Assembly (NCBI GenBank): GCA_963747425.1
Contig: CAVVFJ010000008.1
Coordinates: forward strand, 620,001 to 684,000
From: DASUPK01 sp963747425
GTDB lineage: Bacteria > Actinomycetota > Thermoleophilia > Solirubrobacterales > 70-9
Direction: 5' to 3'
DNA: 64,000 bases
Positions 50,798 through 59,427 of this stretch are shown in pieces; position 1 is the stretch's first letter; each line of letters begins with the position of its first letter. The notes beneath the pieces are model-generated. The model saw only the letters and a list, made by a program, of their open reading frames with translations. It ran no database searches and was not told where the DNA came from. The position numbers and the translations under genes were made by a program.

Positions 50798-52486
50798 TCA
50801 ATACGTCCGCTCCTGCGGCTCCCACTGGGTGATGGTCACATCGGAGTAGCTGATCTCGGGGCCGTCGTCGGTTCGGATCAGGTCTATGTGCTTGAGCCAT
50901 TCCTCGTCGTTGCGCTCGGGGAAGTCCGTGCGGAACTGGGCACCGCGGCTCTCCGTACGGTGAATTGCGCCGACGCAGGTGGCCTCGGCGCAGTCGAGCA
51001 TGTAATTGAGCTCGATCGCCCCCAGCACGTCCTGGTTGAAGACCGAGCCCTTGTCGTCGATGTAGCAGCTCTCCGCCTCCTCCTTGAGGCGCCTGACCGT
51101 CTCGAGCGCCGTGTTGAGTCCCTCGGCCTCGCGGAAGACTGCGACGTGCTCATCCATCGTCTGGCCGAGCTCCTTGCGGACCTCGGAGACGCGGCGGCCG
51201 GAGTCCTTCTCGCGGTCCAGGATTCCGCCGATCCGGCTCTCCTCGTCCCGCAGGACGGCGAGCGACGGGTTGGTGACGTCGCGGCCCTTGGCCCGGTCGG
51301 CGGCGTCGACGCCGGAGCGGCGGCCGAAGATCAGGGTGTCGAGCAGGGAGTTGGCGCCGAGGCGGTTGCCGCCGTGGACCGAGACGCAGGCGACCTCACC
51401 GGCGGCGTAGAGCCCGGGGACGTTGGTGCGGCCCTCGGTGTCGGTCTTGACTCCGCCCATCGTGTAGTGGTTGCCGGGCTTGATGTGGATCGGCTCGGTG
51501 GTGATGTCGACTCCGGCGAAGTCACGGCCCACCAGGACGATCTCGCGGAGCGCCTCGTGGATTCGCTTGCGCGGGACAACTGTGATGTCGAGGGCGACGG
51601 TCCCGTCCGGAAAGCCGCGTCCCTCCTGGATCTCGGTCTGCTCGGCGCGGGAGACGACGTCGCGCGAGGCGAGCTCCATCTTGTTCGGCGCGTACTTCTC
51701 CATGAAGCGCTCGCCGTTGGCGTTGAGGAGGTGGGCTCCCTCGCCGCGCGCGCCCTCGGTGATCAGGAAGCCCTTGCCCGCCAGAGTGGTCGGGTGGTAC
51801 TGGACCATCTCCATGTCCATCAGCTTCGCCCCGACCCGGTAGGCCTGGGCGATGCCGTCGCCCGTGCAGATCAGCGCATTGGTGGTCGGCTGCCAGACCT
51901 GGCCGTTGCCGCCGGTGGCCAGGATCACCGCCTTGGCGCCGAAGAGCTCCATGGAGCCGTCCTTGACGTTGCGGCAGACCGCCCCGACGCAATTCCCATC
52001 GTCGTCCATGGCGAGGCCGGTCGTGAAGTACTCCTCGTAGCGCGCGACGTCCTCGGAGAACTTCATCAGCTGCTCGTAGAGGACGTGCATGATCGCCTGG
52101 CCGGTGATGTCGGCGACGTAATAGGTCCGCGCGGCCGAGGCGCCCCCGAAGGCGCGGGTCCCGAGCTTGCCCTCCTCGTTGCGGTGGAAGGTGACCCCGA
52201 GGTGTTCCAGGTGGAGCAATTCGTCCGGCGCGGCCTTGCACATGACCTCGACCGCGTCCTGGTCGGCCAGGTAGTCGGAGCCCTTGATCGTGTCGAAGGC
52301 GTGCGACTCCCAGGTGTCGTCCTCCTGCAGAGCGGCGTTGATGCCTCCCTGGGCCGCGTTCGAGTGCGAGCGGACCGGGTGGACCTTGCTGATGATCCCG
52401 ACCGAGACGCCCGCCTCGGCAGCGGCAAGCGCGGCCCGCTGTCCTGCGAGGCCCGCCCCGATCACCAAGACGTCATGGTCCGGCAT
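50798..52486 (-). CDS. sdhA: Succinate dehydrogenase/fumarate reductase flavoprotein subunit
   Basis: A 562-residue flavoprotein that oxidises succinate to fumarate or works in reverse. FAD-binding begins VLVIGAGLAGQRAALAAAEA; the covalent-FAD histidine region is HPVRSHSNAAQGGINAALQE. The active-site stretch is NHYTMGGVKTDTEGRTNVPG, and HGGNRLGANSLLDTLIFGRR is the usual C-terminal FAD motif. The first gene of the sdhA-sdhB-CCG run, with a 28-base gap to sdhB. Direction and cofactor partners cannot be inferred; the CCG subunit suggests quinone reaction at the membrane surface. Confidence 0.95.
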   Translation of the reverse strand: MPDHDVLVIGAGLAGQRAALAAAEAGVSVGIISKVHPVRSHSNAAQGGINAALQEDDTWESHAFDTIKGSDYLADQDAVEVMCKAAPDELLHLEHLGVTFHRNEEGKLGTRAFGGASAARTYYVADITGQAIMHVLYEQLMKFSEDVARYEEYFTTGLAMDDDGNCVGAVCRNVKDGSMELFGAKAVILATGGNGQVWQPTTNALICTGDGIAQAYRVGAKLMDMEMVQYHPTTLAGKGFLITEGARGEGAHLLNANGERFMEKYAPNKMELASRDVVSRAEQTEIQEGRGFPDGTVALDITVVPRKRIHEALREIVLVGRDFAGVDITTEPIHIKPGNHYTMGGVKTDTEGRTNVPGLYAAGEVACVSVHGGNRLGANSLLDTLIFGRRSGVDAADRAKGRDVTNPSLAVLRDEESRIGGILDREKDSGRRVSEVRKELGQTMDEHVAVFREAEGLNTALETVRRLKEEAESCYIDDKGSVFNQDVLGAIELNYMLDCAEATCVGAIHRTESRGAQFRTDFPERNDEEWLKHIDLIRTDDGPEISYSDVTITQWEPQERTY

Positions 52487-52538
52487 ACAGCACCGATCCT
52501 ATTCAAAGGGACGGCTTCGCCATCAGGACGCGGCCACG

Positions 52539-52608
52539 AGCGGCCACCCCACATAAGTCGCTCCGGGCTTCGCCCTGCGCTCCAAAATGGAGCGGCCTGG
52601 TGGCCGCT
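52539..52608. terminator. Branched inverted repeat between site-2 protease and sdhA genes
   Basis: AGCGGCCACC (52539-52548) pairs perfectly with GGTGGCCGCT (52599-52608), enclosing two smaller stems: GGGC-TTC-GCCC and GCTCC-AAAAT-GGAGC. On the minus strand it directly follows the site-2 protease stop codon, so it may terminate that transcript or act as a structured leader of sdhA. The 120-base intergenic region holds nothing else I can support. Confidence 0.5.
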
Positions 52609-53794
52609 AGAGGGTCGTATCGGCGCTGCCGGGGGCTATGGGACGCAGGGCTTTCCCGATCGCGTCGATCGTCAGCACGCCGCGGATGTGGCCGTCCGCG
52701 TCGGTCGCGATCAGGGCCCCGAGGCGCCGCAGCGCCTCGTTGCCGAGCACGGACTCGAGCGGCTCGTCCTCTCCGATCGTGAGCGATCCGCTGTCGCGCG
52801 CGAGGACGTCGCTGACCACCGAGGAGGTTCGCTCCACCGCCGGAACGTTGTCGGCGGCGCCCCGGTCGACCAGCCCGATGAACCGCTGTGCCCGGTCAAC
52901 GACCGGGAACCAGGGAGAGCGGTAGCGGAGGAAGTACTCGTCCAGCGCCTGCTCGATCGAGGCGCCCTCGGGGATCGCGACGGGATCGCGCTCCATCACG
53001 TCCGCTACGGAGATTCCCTCGATCCGGCTGGTGACGTCGGTCTGCGCGATCGCCGCCTTGGCGGCACCGCGGAGGATGAACCCGACGAAGGCGAGCCAGA
53101 TCCCGCTCACGAAGTCACCGAGATAGGCCATGAAGTAGCCGAGGCCGGCGAGGATCAGGAAGAGGCCGAACCACTCGCCGAGGGTCGCGGCGAAGCGCGT
53201 CCCGCTGTTGCGGCTGCCGGTCCGCCACCAGGCGATCGCCCGCGCGATGCGGCCGCCGTCGAGCGGGAAGGCCGGGACCAGGTTGAAGGCCAGTACGAAC
53301 AGGTTGATACCGCCGAGCCAGGCAAAAAGAATCGCCAGGGCGGAGGCGTTGGTACCGCTCTGGGTCAGCACGGCATGCCGCAACTCTCCTGAGGGAGCCA
53401 GAAGCAGGAAGGCACCGAAACAGGCCAGTGCGATCACAAGCGTGACCAACGGTCCCGTGATCGCGATCTTGAACTCCGTCGCCGGTGAATCGGAGTCCTT
53501 CTCGAGGCGGGCAAAGCCACCGAACATCCAGAGCGTGATGCCCGAGACCCCGATTCCATGCCGTCTCGCCACGAAGGCGTGGCCCAGTTCGTGGAGCAGG
53601 ATGGAGCCGAAGAAGAGAAGGGCGCTGGCGACCGCGAGCAGGTACGGCTCGGTGCTCCCCTTCGCGACGCCAAGCTCGTCGCGGTACGAGCTCGAGAGAA
53701 AGATGATGATCAGGAAGAGGACGACGAACCACGAGTAGTCCACCGCGACCCTGATGCCCTTGATGCGGAAGAGGGTGACGCCGCCGCCGGCCAT
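52607..53794 (-). CDS. Site-2 protease (M50 family) with two CBS domains
   Basis: A 395-residue membrane metalloprotease. Zinc ligands are in SILLHELGHAFVARRHGIGV (HExxH) and NLVPAFPLDGGRIARAIAWW (the Asp motif). About six helices precede two CBS domains (from VADVMERDPVAIPEGASIEQ to DADGHIRGVLTIDAIGKALR), which often bind adenosine nucleotides to regulate activity. Such proteases cut anti-sigma or other membrane proteins within the bilayer. The start at MAGGGVTLFRIKGIRVAVDY follows the family; the open frame extends further without similarity. Divergent from the M28 peptidase gene. Confidence 0.9.
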   Translation of the reverse strand: MAGGGVTLFRIKGIRVAVDYSWFVVLFLIIIFLSSSYRDELGVAKGSTEPYLLAVASALLFFGSILLHELGHAFVARRHGIGVSGITLWMFGGFARLEKDSDSPATEFKIAITGPLVTLVIALACFGAFLLLAPSGELRHAVLTQSGTNASALAILFAWLGGINLFVLAFNLVPAFPLDGGRIARAIAWWRTGSRNSGTRFAATLGEWFGLFLILAGLGYFMAYLGDFVSGIWLAFVGFILRGAAKAAIAQTDVTSRIEGISVADVMERDPVAIPEGASIEQALDEYFLRYRSPWFPVVDRAQRFIGLVDRGAADNVPAVERTSSVVSDVLARDSGSLTIGEDEPLESVLGNEALRRLGALIATDADGHIRGVLTIDAIGKALRPIAPGSADTTL

Positions 53795-53831
53795 GCAGGT
53801 GATGTTAGGGAGCGGCGGGTAGTTTTCCGGG

Positions 53832-55061
53832 ATGGCCACGCGGGCGCCAGCGGACGTATCGATCCCGCCCGACGCTGCCTGGATGCGGGAGCGTCTCGAC
53901 GAGCTCTGCTCGTACGAGCGCGGTTCCGCCTCGGAAGGGGAGGAGCGCGCCGCGCAGTGGCTCGCCGGCCTCCTGCGCGAGGCGGGCGCTCGCGACGTGC
54001 GGGTCGAGGAGGAGCCGATGGCCAACGGGACCTTTTGGTGGCCGATTGGGCTGCTGGCCGGGGCCGGTGCGCTCGCGGGCCTGGCCGCCCGGCGTGGCGG
54101 CCGATTCGCACGCGCGCTCGCGGCGATCACCGGGGCGGCCGCGTCCGCCCTGATCGCCGACGAGCTGCCGCCTGGTGGCAGACGGTTCCGGCGAACTCTG
54201 CCCACGAGCAGCGCCCATCACGTGCTCGGCGAGATCGGGCCCCCGGACGCCGAGCGGACGATCGTGGTCATGGCCCATCACGACGCAGCCCACACGGCCT
54301 TCTTCTTCAACCCGGCCATCACCGAGGCGGTCGGCGAGAACGCCCCCTGGGTGTTCGAGGAAAACGACACCAGCCCCCCGCTGATGTGGCCGACCGTGGC
54401 CGGCCCCGCGATGGTCGCGGCAGGGGCGGCACTCGGCAGTCGCAGGCTGACGGGAGTCGGGGCCTTCCTCTCCGCGGGCGGCGCCGCATTCATGGCCCAT
54501 ATCGGCGCGAGCGAGGTCGTTCCGGGCGCGAATGACAACGGCACCGGCTGCATCGCGCAGATCGCGATTGCCCGCTCCCTCGCCGAGCGCCCCCCTGAGA
54601 ACACTCGGGTCCTCCTCCTCTCCACCTCCGAGGAGGCCCTCTGCGAGGGCATGGGCCTCTTCATGGAGCGCCACGCCGGCGAGCTGCCCGTGGACAAGAC
54701 GTTCTTCCTCTGCCTCGACACGATCGGCTCCCCGAACCTCCTGGTGCTGAGGGGGGAGGGGATGTTGAAGCTGCGAGAGTATCCGGCCGCTTCCCTGGAG
54801 CTGGTCGATTCCACAGCGGAAGAGTTGGACATCGACCTCTTCCCGAACCTCCGCCTCCGCAACGCGACCGACGGCATCTTCCCGCTGGCCGCCGGCTACC
54901 AGTGCGTCTCGGTCGCCTCCTGCAATCAGTGGAAGAACCCCTCGAACTACCACTGGAAGACCGACACCCCGGAGAACGTCGACTACGGCACCGTCGGGGA
55001 CGCGATTCGGCTCTCCGAGGCGGTCATCCGCAAGCTCGACGACAGCTGGCTCGGCGCATGA
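53832..55061 (+). CDS. M28 family metallopeptidase
   Basis: A 409-residue aminopeptidase-like enzyme with two internal hydrophobic stretches (about residues 68-86 and 190-225) that may insert in the membrane. Metal-ligand motifs are TIVVMAHHDAAHTA, PGANDNGTGCIAQIAIAR, VLLLSTSEEALCEGMG and FFLCLDTIGSPN, with NPSNYHWKTDTPENVDYGTV supplying the last His. It removes N-terminal amino acids or cleaves small peptides; substrate unknown. The TGA overlaps the next start (ATGA). Confidence 0.87.
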   Translation: MATRAPADVSIPPDAAWMRERLDELCSYERGSASEGEERAAQWLAGLLREAGARDVRVEEEPMANGTFWWPIGLLAGAGALAGLAARRGGRFARALAAITGAAASALIADELPPGGRRFRRTLPTSSAHHVLGEIGPPDAERTIVVMAHHDAAHTAFFFNPAITEAVGENAPWVFEENDTSPPLMWPTVAGPAMVAAGAALGSRRLTGVGAFLSAGGAAFMAHIGASEVVPGANDNGTGCIAQIAIARSLAERPPENTRVLLLSTSEEALCEGMGLFMERHAGELPVDKTFFLCLDTIGSPNLLVLRGEGMLKLREYPAASLELVDSTAEELDIDLFPNLRLRNATDGIFPLAAGYQCVSVASCNQWKNPSNYHWKTDTPENVDYGTVGDAIRLSEAVIRKLDDSWLGA

Positions 55062-55744
55062 CCGCCGATCCACAAGACGGGTCGCTCCTGCGGAGCGCCC
55101 TCGCACCCACCGAGCGAACCCGCTTCCGCCGCAAGCCCGGACGCGGGAGCTACGACCGGGAGCTGGTGCACGCGATCCTCGACGAGGCGCTCGTCTGCCA
55201 CGTCGGATTCGTGGACGACGGGCACCCCTACGTGATCCCCACGATCCACGCCAGGGAGGGGGAGACCCTCTACCTGCATGGCTCCCCGGCCAACCGCATG
55301 TTCGGCGCTCTGGCGGAGGGGATCGCCTGCTGCCTGACCGCGACCCTCGTCGACGAGCTGGTGCTCGCCCGCACGGCGCGCAACCACTCCCTCAACTACC
55401 GCTCGGTGATGGTGCTGGGAACCGCGCGCGAGATCACCGATCCGGATGAGAAGCGGATCGCCCTGCGGGCGGTGGTCGAGCACATCGCACCGGGCCGCGC
55501 CGGCGAGATCAAGGGCCCGCGCCAGAAGGATCTCGAGACGACCAAGGTCCTCTCGATGGCGATCGAGGAGGCATCCGCGAAGGTCCGCACCGGGCCGCCT
55601 GCCGACAAGCCGGACGATCTCGAGCTGCCCTACTGGGCGGGGGTGCTGCCGCTGTCACTCGGCACGGGCGATCCCGTTCCGGTGCCGGACCTGCCCGGGG
55701 ACGTACCCGTCCCGGAGCACCTGACGCGCTGGGAACGCCCCTAG
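55058..55744 (+). CDS. Pyridoxamine 5'-phosphate oxidase family protein (flavin split barrel)
   Basis: A 228-residue protein of the NimA-like branch of the split-barrel family: YDRELVHAILDEALVCHVGF, VIPTIHAREGETLYLHGSPA, and VLARTARNHSLNYRSVMVLG. Such proteins bind FMN, F420 or haem and are usually reductases or degradation factors rather than true PdxH enzymes. The start overlaps the M28 gene stop, so the pair is co-transcribed. Its last four bases overlap the convergent DUF2277 gene. Confidence 0.83.
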   Translation: MTADPQDGSLLRSALAPTERTRFRRKPGRGSYDRELVHAILDEALVCHVGFVDDGHPYVIPTIHAREGETLYLHGSPANRMFGALAEGIACCLTATLVDELVLARTARNHSLNYRSVMVLGTAREITDPDEKRIALRAVVEHIAPGRAGEIKGPRQKDLETTKVLSMAIEEASAKVRTGPPADKPDDLELPYWAGVLPLSLGTGDPVPVPDLPGDVPVPEHLTRWERP

Positions 55745-56010
55745 GCCGCGAAGCGCTCTTCGTACTTCGCCCGCCGCTTGGCCGCCTCTTCCTCCCGGTT
55801 CTTGGGAGGCGCGTTCGTGACCAGCGAGTCGAGCAGCTTCCGCGTGGAGGCGGCGACCTCGACGACCGCGCGGTCGAACGCCTCGGCGTTCGCCTTGGAC
55901 GGCTTCGTCGATCCGCTGATCTTGCGGACGAACTGAAGCGCGGCGTCCTCGACCTCCTCCTCGCTCGCGGGGGGCTCGAAGTTATGGAGTTGTCTGATGT
56001 TTCTGCACAT
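55741..56010 (-). CDS. DUF2277 family protein
   Basis: An 89-residue protein beginning MCRNIRQLHNFEPPASEEEV, the diagnostic start of DUF2277, followed by DAALQFVRKISGSTKPSKAN and VVEVAASTRKLLDSLVTNAP. The family is small, helical and cytoplasmic, with some similarity to HxlR-associated or DNA-binding helices in other actinobacteria; function unknown. It begins at the ATG matching the conserved MCRNI; upstream extension in frame is not conserved. Confidence 0.87.
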   Translation of the reverse strand: MCRNIRQLHNFEPPASEEEVEDAALQFVRKISGSTKPSKANAEAFDRAVVEVAASTRKLLDSLVTNAPPKNREEEAAKRRAKYEERFAA

Positions 56011-56085
56011 GGCCTCAGCGTAGCGATGAGTTTCCGTGTCCAGCCCGGTCTCAGTTGACGCACACACCGACTCGGGAGGACCGAA

Positions 56086-56208
56086 ATGAGCCCCACCTTC
56101 TCGACCAATCTCAACTACAGCGCCAACCACGCCCACCGGACCGAGCAGCAGCGTCGCGCCGCCGAGACCCGCCGCGTCCGGATCGGTCGGAAGCTCCGCA
56201 GCCGCTAG
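56086..56208 (+). CDS. Small arginine-rich protein, 40 residues
   Basis: ATG with GGAGGACCGAA directly upstream opens a 40-codon frame: MSPTFSTNLNYSANHAHRTE, then QQRRAAETRRVRIGRKLRSR and TAG. The strong ribosome site and the clean end argue for a real gene. The C-terminal half is basic and helical. The family is unknown to me. It stands alone between two minus-strand genes. Confidence 0.55.
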   Translation: MSPTFSTNLNYSANHAHRTEQQRRAAETRRVRIGRKLRSR

Positions 56209-56256
56209 ACCAGCATCAACCGCCGGCTCCTCCGCTTCGCGTCCGGGGCCGGCGGG

Positions 56257-57069
56257 TTACAAGCCATGGTTCGGCCACTCCGGGGTCCGCTTCTCCTTGA
56301 AGGCCCGGGCCCCGATGGCGTGGGAGTCGCGCCGGGCGAACATCGAGATCGTGTTCTCGGCCTCCTGGCGCAGCTGCTCCTCGTAGGTCCTCCCGACGTT
56401 CCGCACCATCGTCTCCTTGTCGGAGCGGATCGCGCCCTGCGGGAGTTCCGCGATCTGGTGCGCCAGCTCCACGGCTCGCTCCAGCGCCTTGCCCTCGGCC
56501 ACGACCTCATTGGCCAGCCCGATCCGGAGCGCCTCCTCCGCCTCGACGGCGCGGCCGGTGATGATCATCTCCATCGCCCGGCCGTAGCCGACCGCCAGGG
56601 TGAGGCGGACGTTCATGCCGTCCCCGCCGACGATGTTCCAGCGCCGCTCGAGCGCTCCGAAGACGGCGTTCTCGGCGGCGATCCGGATGTCCGCCAGTAG
56701 GGCGTTCTCCAGCCCCGCGGCGACCGCCCAGCCGTTGACGGCGGCGATCACCGGCTTGAAGACGTCGACCTTCCGCGTGTAGCCGCATTCGCCCGGCGTG
56801 TTGTAGATCGACGTCTTGAACTGGTCCCAGTCCGGCTGGCCTCCCTCGCCGAGCTCGGCGGCGTCCTCCAGGTCCCAGCCGGCGCAGAAGGCGTCGCCCT
56901 CGCCGGTGATCACGAGAACGAACTCGTCCTCGGCGTCGCGGAACCGCTCCCAGGCGTCGTGGAGCTCCCGGTTCATCTGGCGGCTGACCGCGTTCCGATG
57001 GTCGGGGCGGTCGTACGTGAGCACGGTGACGTGCCCGTCGCGCTCATAGCGCAACGTCTCGTAATCCAT
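56257..57069 (-). CDS. Enoyl-CoA hydratase/isomerase family protein
   Basis: A 270-residue crotonase-fold enzyme: VTVLTYDRPDHRNAVSRQMN, FVLVITGEGDAFCAGWDLED (oxyanion hole), PVIAAVNGWAVAAGLENALL, ADIRIAAENAVFGALERRWN. The usual first catalytic glutamate position reads GLENALLAD and the second region GGDGMNVRLTLAVG lacks a clear Glu, so hydratase chemistry is not certain; it could be another crotonase reaction. It is the third gene of the TetR-acyl-CoA dehydrogenase unit. Confidence 0.86.
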   Translation of the reverse strand: MDYETLRYERDGHVTVLTYDRPDHRNAVSRQMNRELHDAWERFRDAEDEFVLVITGEGDAFCAGWDLEDAAELGEGGQPDWDQFKTSIYNTPGECGYTRKVDVFKPVIAAVNGWAVAAGLENALLADIRIAAENAVFGALERRWNIVGGDGMNVRLTLAVGYGRAMEMIITGRAVEAEEALRIGLANEVVAEGKALERAVELAHQIAELPQGAIRSDKETMVRNVGRTYEEQLRQEAENTISMFARRDSHAIGARAFKEKRTPEWPNHGL

Positions 57070-57083
57070 GTTCTCTCCTCGGG

Positions 57084-58751
57084 TTAGGCCGCCGCGCGGT
57101 GGCGGTCGATGATCCGGACGAAGTCGGTGCCGGCGGGCAGGGTGCCGAAGGCGTGGCCCCAGTCGCCGGCTAGGCGAGATGCGACGAACGCGTCGGCCAC
57201 GGCCTCGTCGCCGAAGCGCAGGAGCAGCGAGGCCTGCAGGGCAAGGGCCATCCGCTCGACGAGCTGCCGCGCCCGGGACTCGATCCCGTTCATGTCCTGG
57301 AGGTCCTTCCTGAGCTCCGAGACATAGGCGTCGAGCCGTGGCTCACCCGCCCCCTCGGCGACCTCGGCGAAGAACGCGTCGACCGAGCTCGGGTTCTTGA
57401 CCATCGCCCGGAGCACGTCGAGGCACTGGACGTTCCCGGAGCCCTCCCAGATGGAGGACAGCGGCGCCTCCCGGTAGAGCCGCGGCATCCCGGACTCCTC
57501 GACATAGCCGTTGCCGCCGAGGCTCTCGAGGCACTCGACCGCGTGGCTCGGGCCTCGCTTGGAGATCCAGTACTTGAGGACGGCATTGGCGATCCGCTTG
57601 AAGGCCTGCGCCTCGTCGTCGCCGGCAATCGCCTCGTCGTAGGCGCGAGCGAGGCGAAGCGAGCCGATCGTCGCGGCCTCGGACTCGACCGCCAGGTCGG
57701 CGAGCACGTTCTGCATCAGCGGCTGCTCGACGAGGAGCTTGCCGAATGTGGAGCGGTGATCGGCGTGGTTGATCGCCTGTGCGACTCCCGCTCGCATCCC
57801 GGTGGCGCTGCCGGTCGCGCAGTCGAGCCGGGTGTGGTTGACCATCTCGATGATCGTCCGGACGCCCGCGCCCTCCTCGCCGACCAGGCGGGTCCAGGCC
57901 CCGTCGAACTCGATCTCCGAGGAGGCGTTGGAGCGGTTGCCGAGCTTGTCCTTGAGCCGCTGGAGGCGGAAGCGGTTGAGCTCGCCGTCGGGCAGGCGAC
58001 GCGGCATCAGGAAGCAGGAGACGCCGCCGTCGGCCTGGGCGAGGACGAGGAACGCGTCGCATTGAGGCGCGGAGAAGAACCACTTGTGGCCTGTGATCTC
58101 GTACTCCGCCCCGGGCCCGCCGCCGTTGATCGGCTTGCCGACCGTCGTGTTCGCGCGGACGTCGGAGCCGCCCTGCTTCTCCGTCATCCCCATGCCGAAC
58201 AGGGAGCCCTCCTTCTCGGAGGCGGCGATCTGGCGCGGGTCGTAGACGTCGGAGAGGATCCGCGGCTCCCACTCCTCGGCCAATTCCGGCTGCTTGCGGA
58301 GCGCGGGCACGACTGAGTAGGTCATCGAGATCGGACAGCCGACGCCGGCCTCGGCCTGGGAGAAGCACATGAACGCCGCGGCGCGCGCGACGTGGGCGCC
58401 GGGTTGTGGCTCGCGCCAGGGGAGCGAGTGCAGCTCGTGCGAGATGCCCAGCCGCATCAGCTCGTGCCAGGAGGGGTGGAACTCGGGGATGTCGACCCGG
58501 TTCCCGTACCGGTCGTGGGTGCGGAGCTTCGGCGGGTTCTCGTTCGCCAGGCGGCCGAGCTCGATCACGTCGCCGCGGCCGGCGATCTCACCGACCTCGG
58601 AGATCCGGTCGACGGCCCAGTCGGCGCCCTCCCGGCGCACGGCCTCCTGCATCACCGTGTCGGACTCGAAGATGTTGTAGTCGACCAGCGGGGGAGGCTG
58701 GTTGGTGACCTCGTGGGTGTTGACTCCCGTGGGCTTCTCGACGGTTGACAT
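57084..58751 (-). CDS. Acyl-CoA dehydrogenase (AidB-like)
   Basis: A 555-residue FAD enzyme of the AidB branch, longer than typical acyl-CoA dehydrogenases. Conserved parts are GCPISMTYSVVPALRKQPEL, GMGMTEKQGGSDVRANTTVG, YEITGHKWFFSAPQCDAFLV, and CATGSATGMRAGVAQAINHA followed by STFGKLLVEQPLMQNVLADL. The C-terminus includes CLESLGGNGYVEESGMPRLY and REAPLSSIWEGSGNVQCLDV. It oxidises an acyl-CoA or acts as an AidB-type protein. The TetR stop adjoins its start, and the crotonase gene follows by 14 bases. Confidence 0.92.
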   Translation of the reverse strand: MSTVEKPTGVNTHEVTNQPPPLVDYNIFESDTVMQEAVRREGADWAVDRISEVGEIAGRGDVIELGRLANENPPKLRTHDRYGNRVDIPEFHPSWHELMRLGISHELHSLPWREPQPGAHVARAAAFMCFSQAEAGVGCPISMTYSVVPALRKQPELAEEWEPRILSDVYDPRQIAASEKEGSLFGMGMTEKQGGSDVRANTTVGKPINGGGPGAEYEITGHKWFFSAPQCDAFLVLAQADGGVSCFLMPRRLPDGELNRFRLQRLKDKLGNRSNASSEIEFDGAWTRLVGEEGAGVRTIIEMVNHTRLDCATGSATGMRAGVAQAINHADHRSTFGKLLVEQPLMQNVLADLAVESEAATIGSLRLARAYDEAIAGDDEAQAFKRIANAVLKYWISKRGPSHAVECLESLGGNGYVEESGMPRLYREAPLSSIWEGSGNVQCLDVLRAMVKNPSSVDAFFAEVAEGAGEPRLDAYVSELRKDLQDMNGIESRARQLVERMALALQASLLLRFGDEAVADAFVASRLAGDWGHAFGTLPAGTDFVRIIDRHRAAA

Positions 58752-59366
58752 CTACTGCTCCTCTCCGATTGCGCGCGTGCAGAAGTCGATCAGGGAGGCG
58801 ATCAGCGCTTCGGGGTCGCCTCCGTTCGTCGTGGGGGACAGGGGACCGATCATCGTCTCTCCGATTGCCCCGACCAGGGCGGCGGCGGTCGCGTCGACGT
58901 CCTGCTCCGGGAGCTCTCCCGAGCGGACGCCGTCGGCGACGATCTCAGCGATCACGTCGCGGTAGCTGTGGCGGAAGTGAAGTCGTTCGGCCTCGACGGC
59001 GGGATCGACGGGTTCCGCCAGCAGCGCCCAGGCGAGGCGCCGACCTGCGAGCGCCCTGCGGGCGAAGGTCTCGGTGCCGCCGGCGATCCGCTCGGCGGCG
59101 GATCCTCCCGTCGTGGCCGCGGCTCCAGCCCGCATCTCGTCGACCTCGCGCTGGGAGGCGACGCGGAAGACCTCCGCGAACAGCTCCGACTTCGACGGGA
59201 AGTAGCGGTAGACGGTGCCGACGGCGACCCCGGCGCGATCAGCGACTGACGCGACCTGGGCGGCGACATAGCCTCCTTCGGCGATCAGCTCCAGGGCGGC
59301 GGTAACGATCCGCTCACGAGTCTGAGCCCGACGCGCCTCGGTCCGCTCGGTGGTCCGATAGGCCAC
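58752..59366 (-). CDS. TetR family transcriptional regulator
   Basis: A 204-residue TetR repressor: HTH in RRAQTRERIVTAALELIAEG, YVAAQVASVADRAGVAVGTV and YRYFPSKSELFAEVFRVASQ. The stop codon abuts the acyl-CoA dehydrogenase start, so it very likely controls the acyl-CoA operon, with an acyl-CoA as plausible ligand. Upstream, 61 bases separate it from the divergent cNMP-binding gene; a GTGAATCACGATTCAC-type dyad at 59374-59389 is a candidate operator. Confidence 0.88.
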   Translation of the reverse strand: MAYRTTERTEARRAQTRERIVTAALELIAEGGYVAAQVASVADRAGVAVGTVYRYFPSKSELFAEVFRVASQREVDEMRAGAAATTGGSAAERIAGGTETFARRALAGRRLAWALLAEPVDPAVEAERLHFRHSYRDVIAEIVADGVRSGELPEQDVDATAAALVGAIGETMIGPLSPTTNGGDPEALIASLIDFCTRAIGEEQ

Positions 59367-59373
59367 GGAAGAA

Positions 59374-59389
59374 GTGAATCACGATTCAC
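59374..59389. promoter_or_regulatory. Candidate TetR operator
   Basis: GTGAATCACGATTCAC forms a near-perfect dyad (GTGAATC / GATTCAC) immediately upstream of the TetR start at 59366. Position and symmetry fit an autoregulatory operator for the acyl-CoA operon. Confidence 0.6.
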
Positions 59390-59427
59390 ATCTTGTGTCA
59401 AACGGAGGCCGTGGGTAGGATCGGCGC

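Noticed and set aside
50888..53392. An 834-codon frame antisense to sdhA and the site-2 protease
   Set aside because: GC-rich shadow frame; the minus-strand genes have all the family motifs and ribosome sites, and the antisense protein has no recognisable features.
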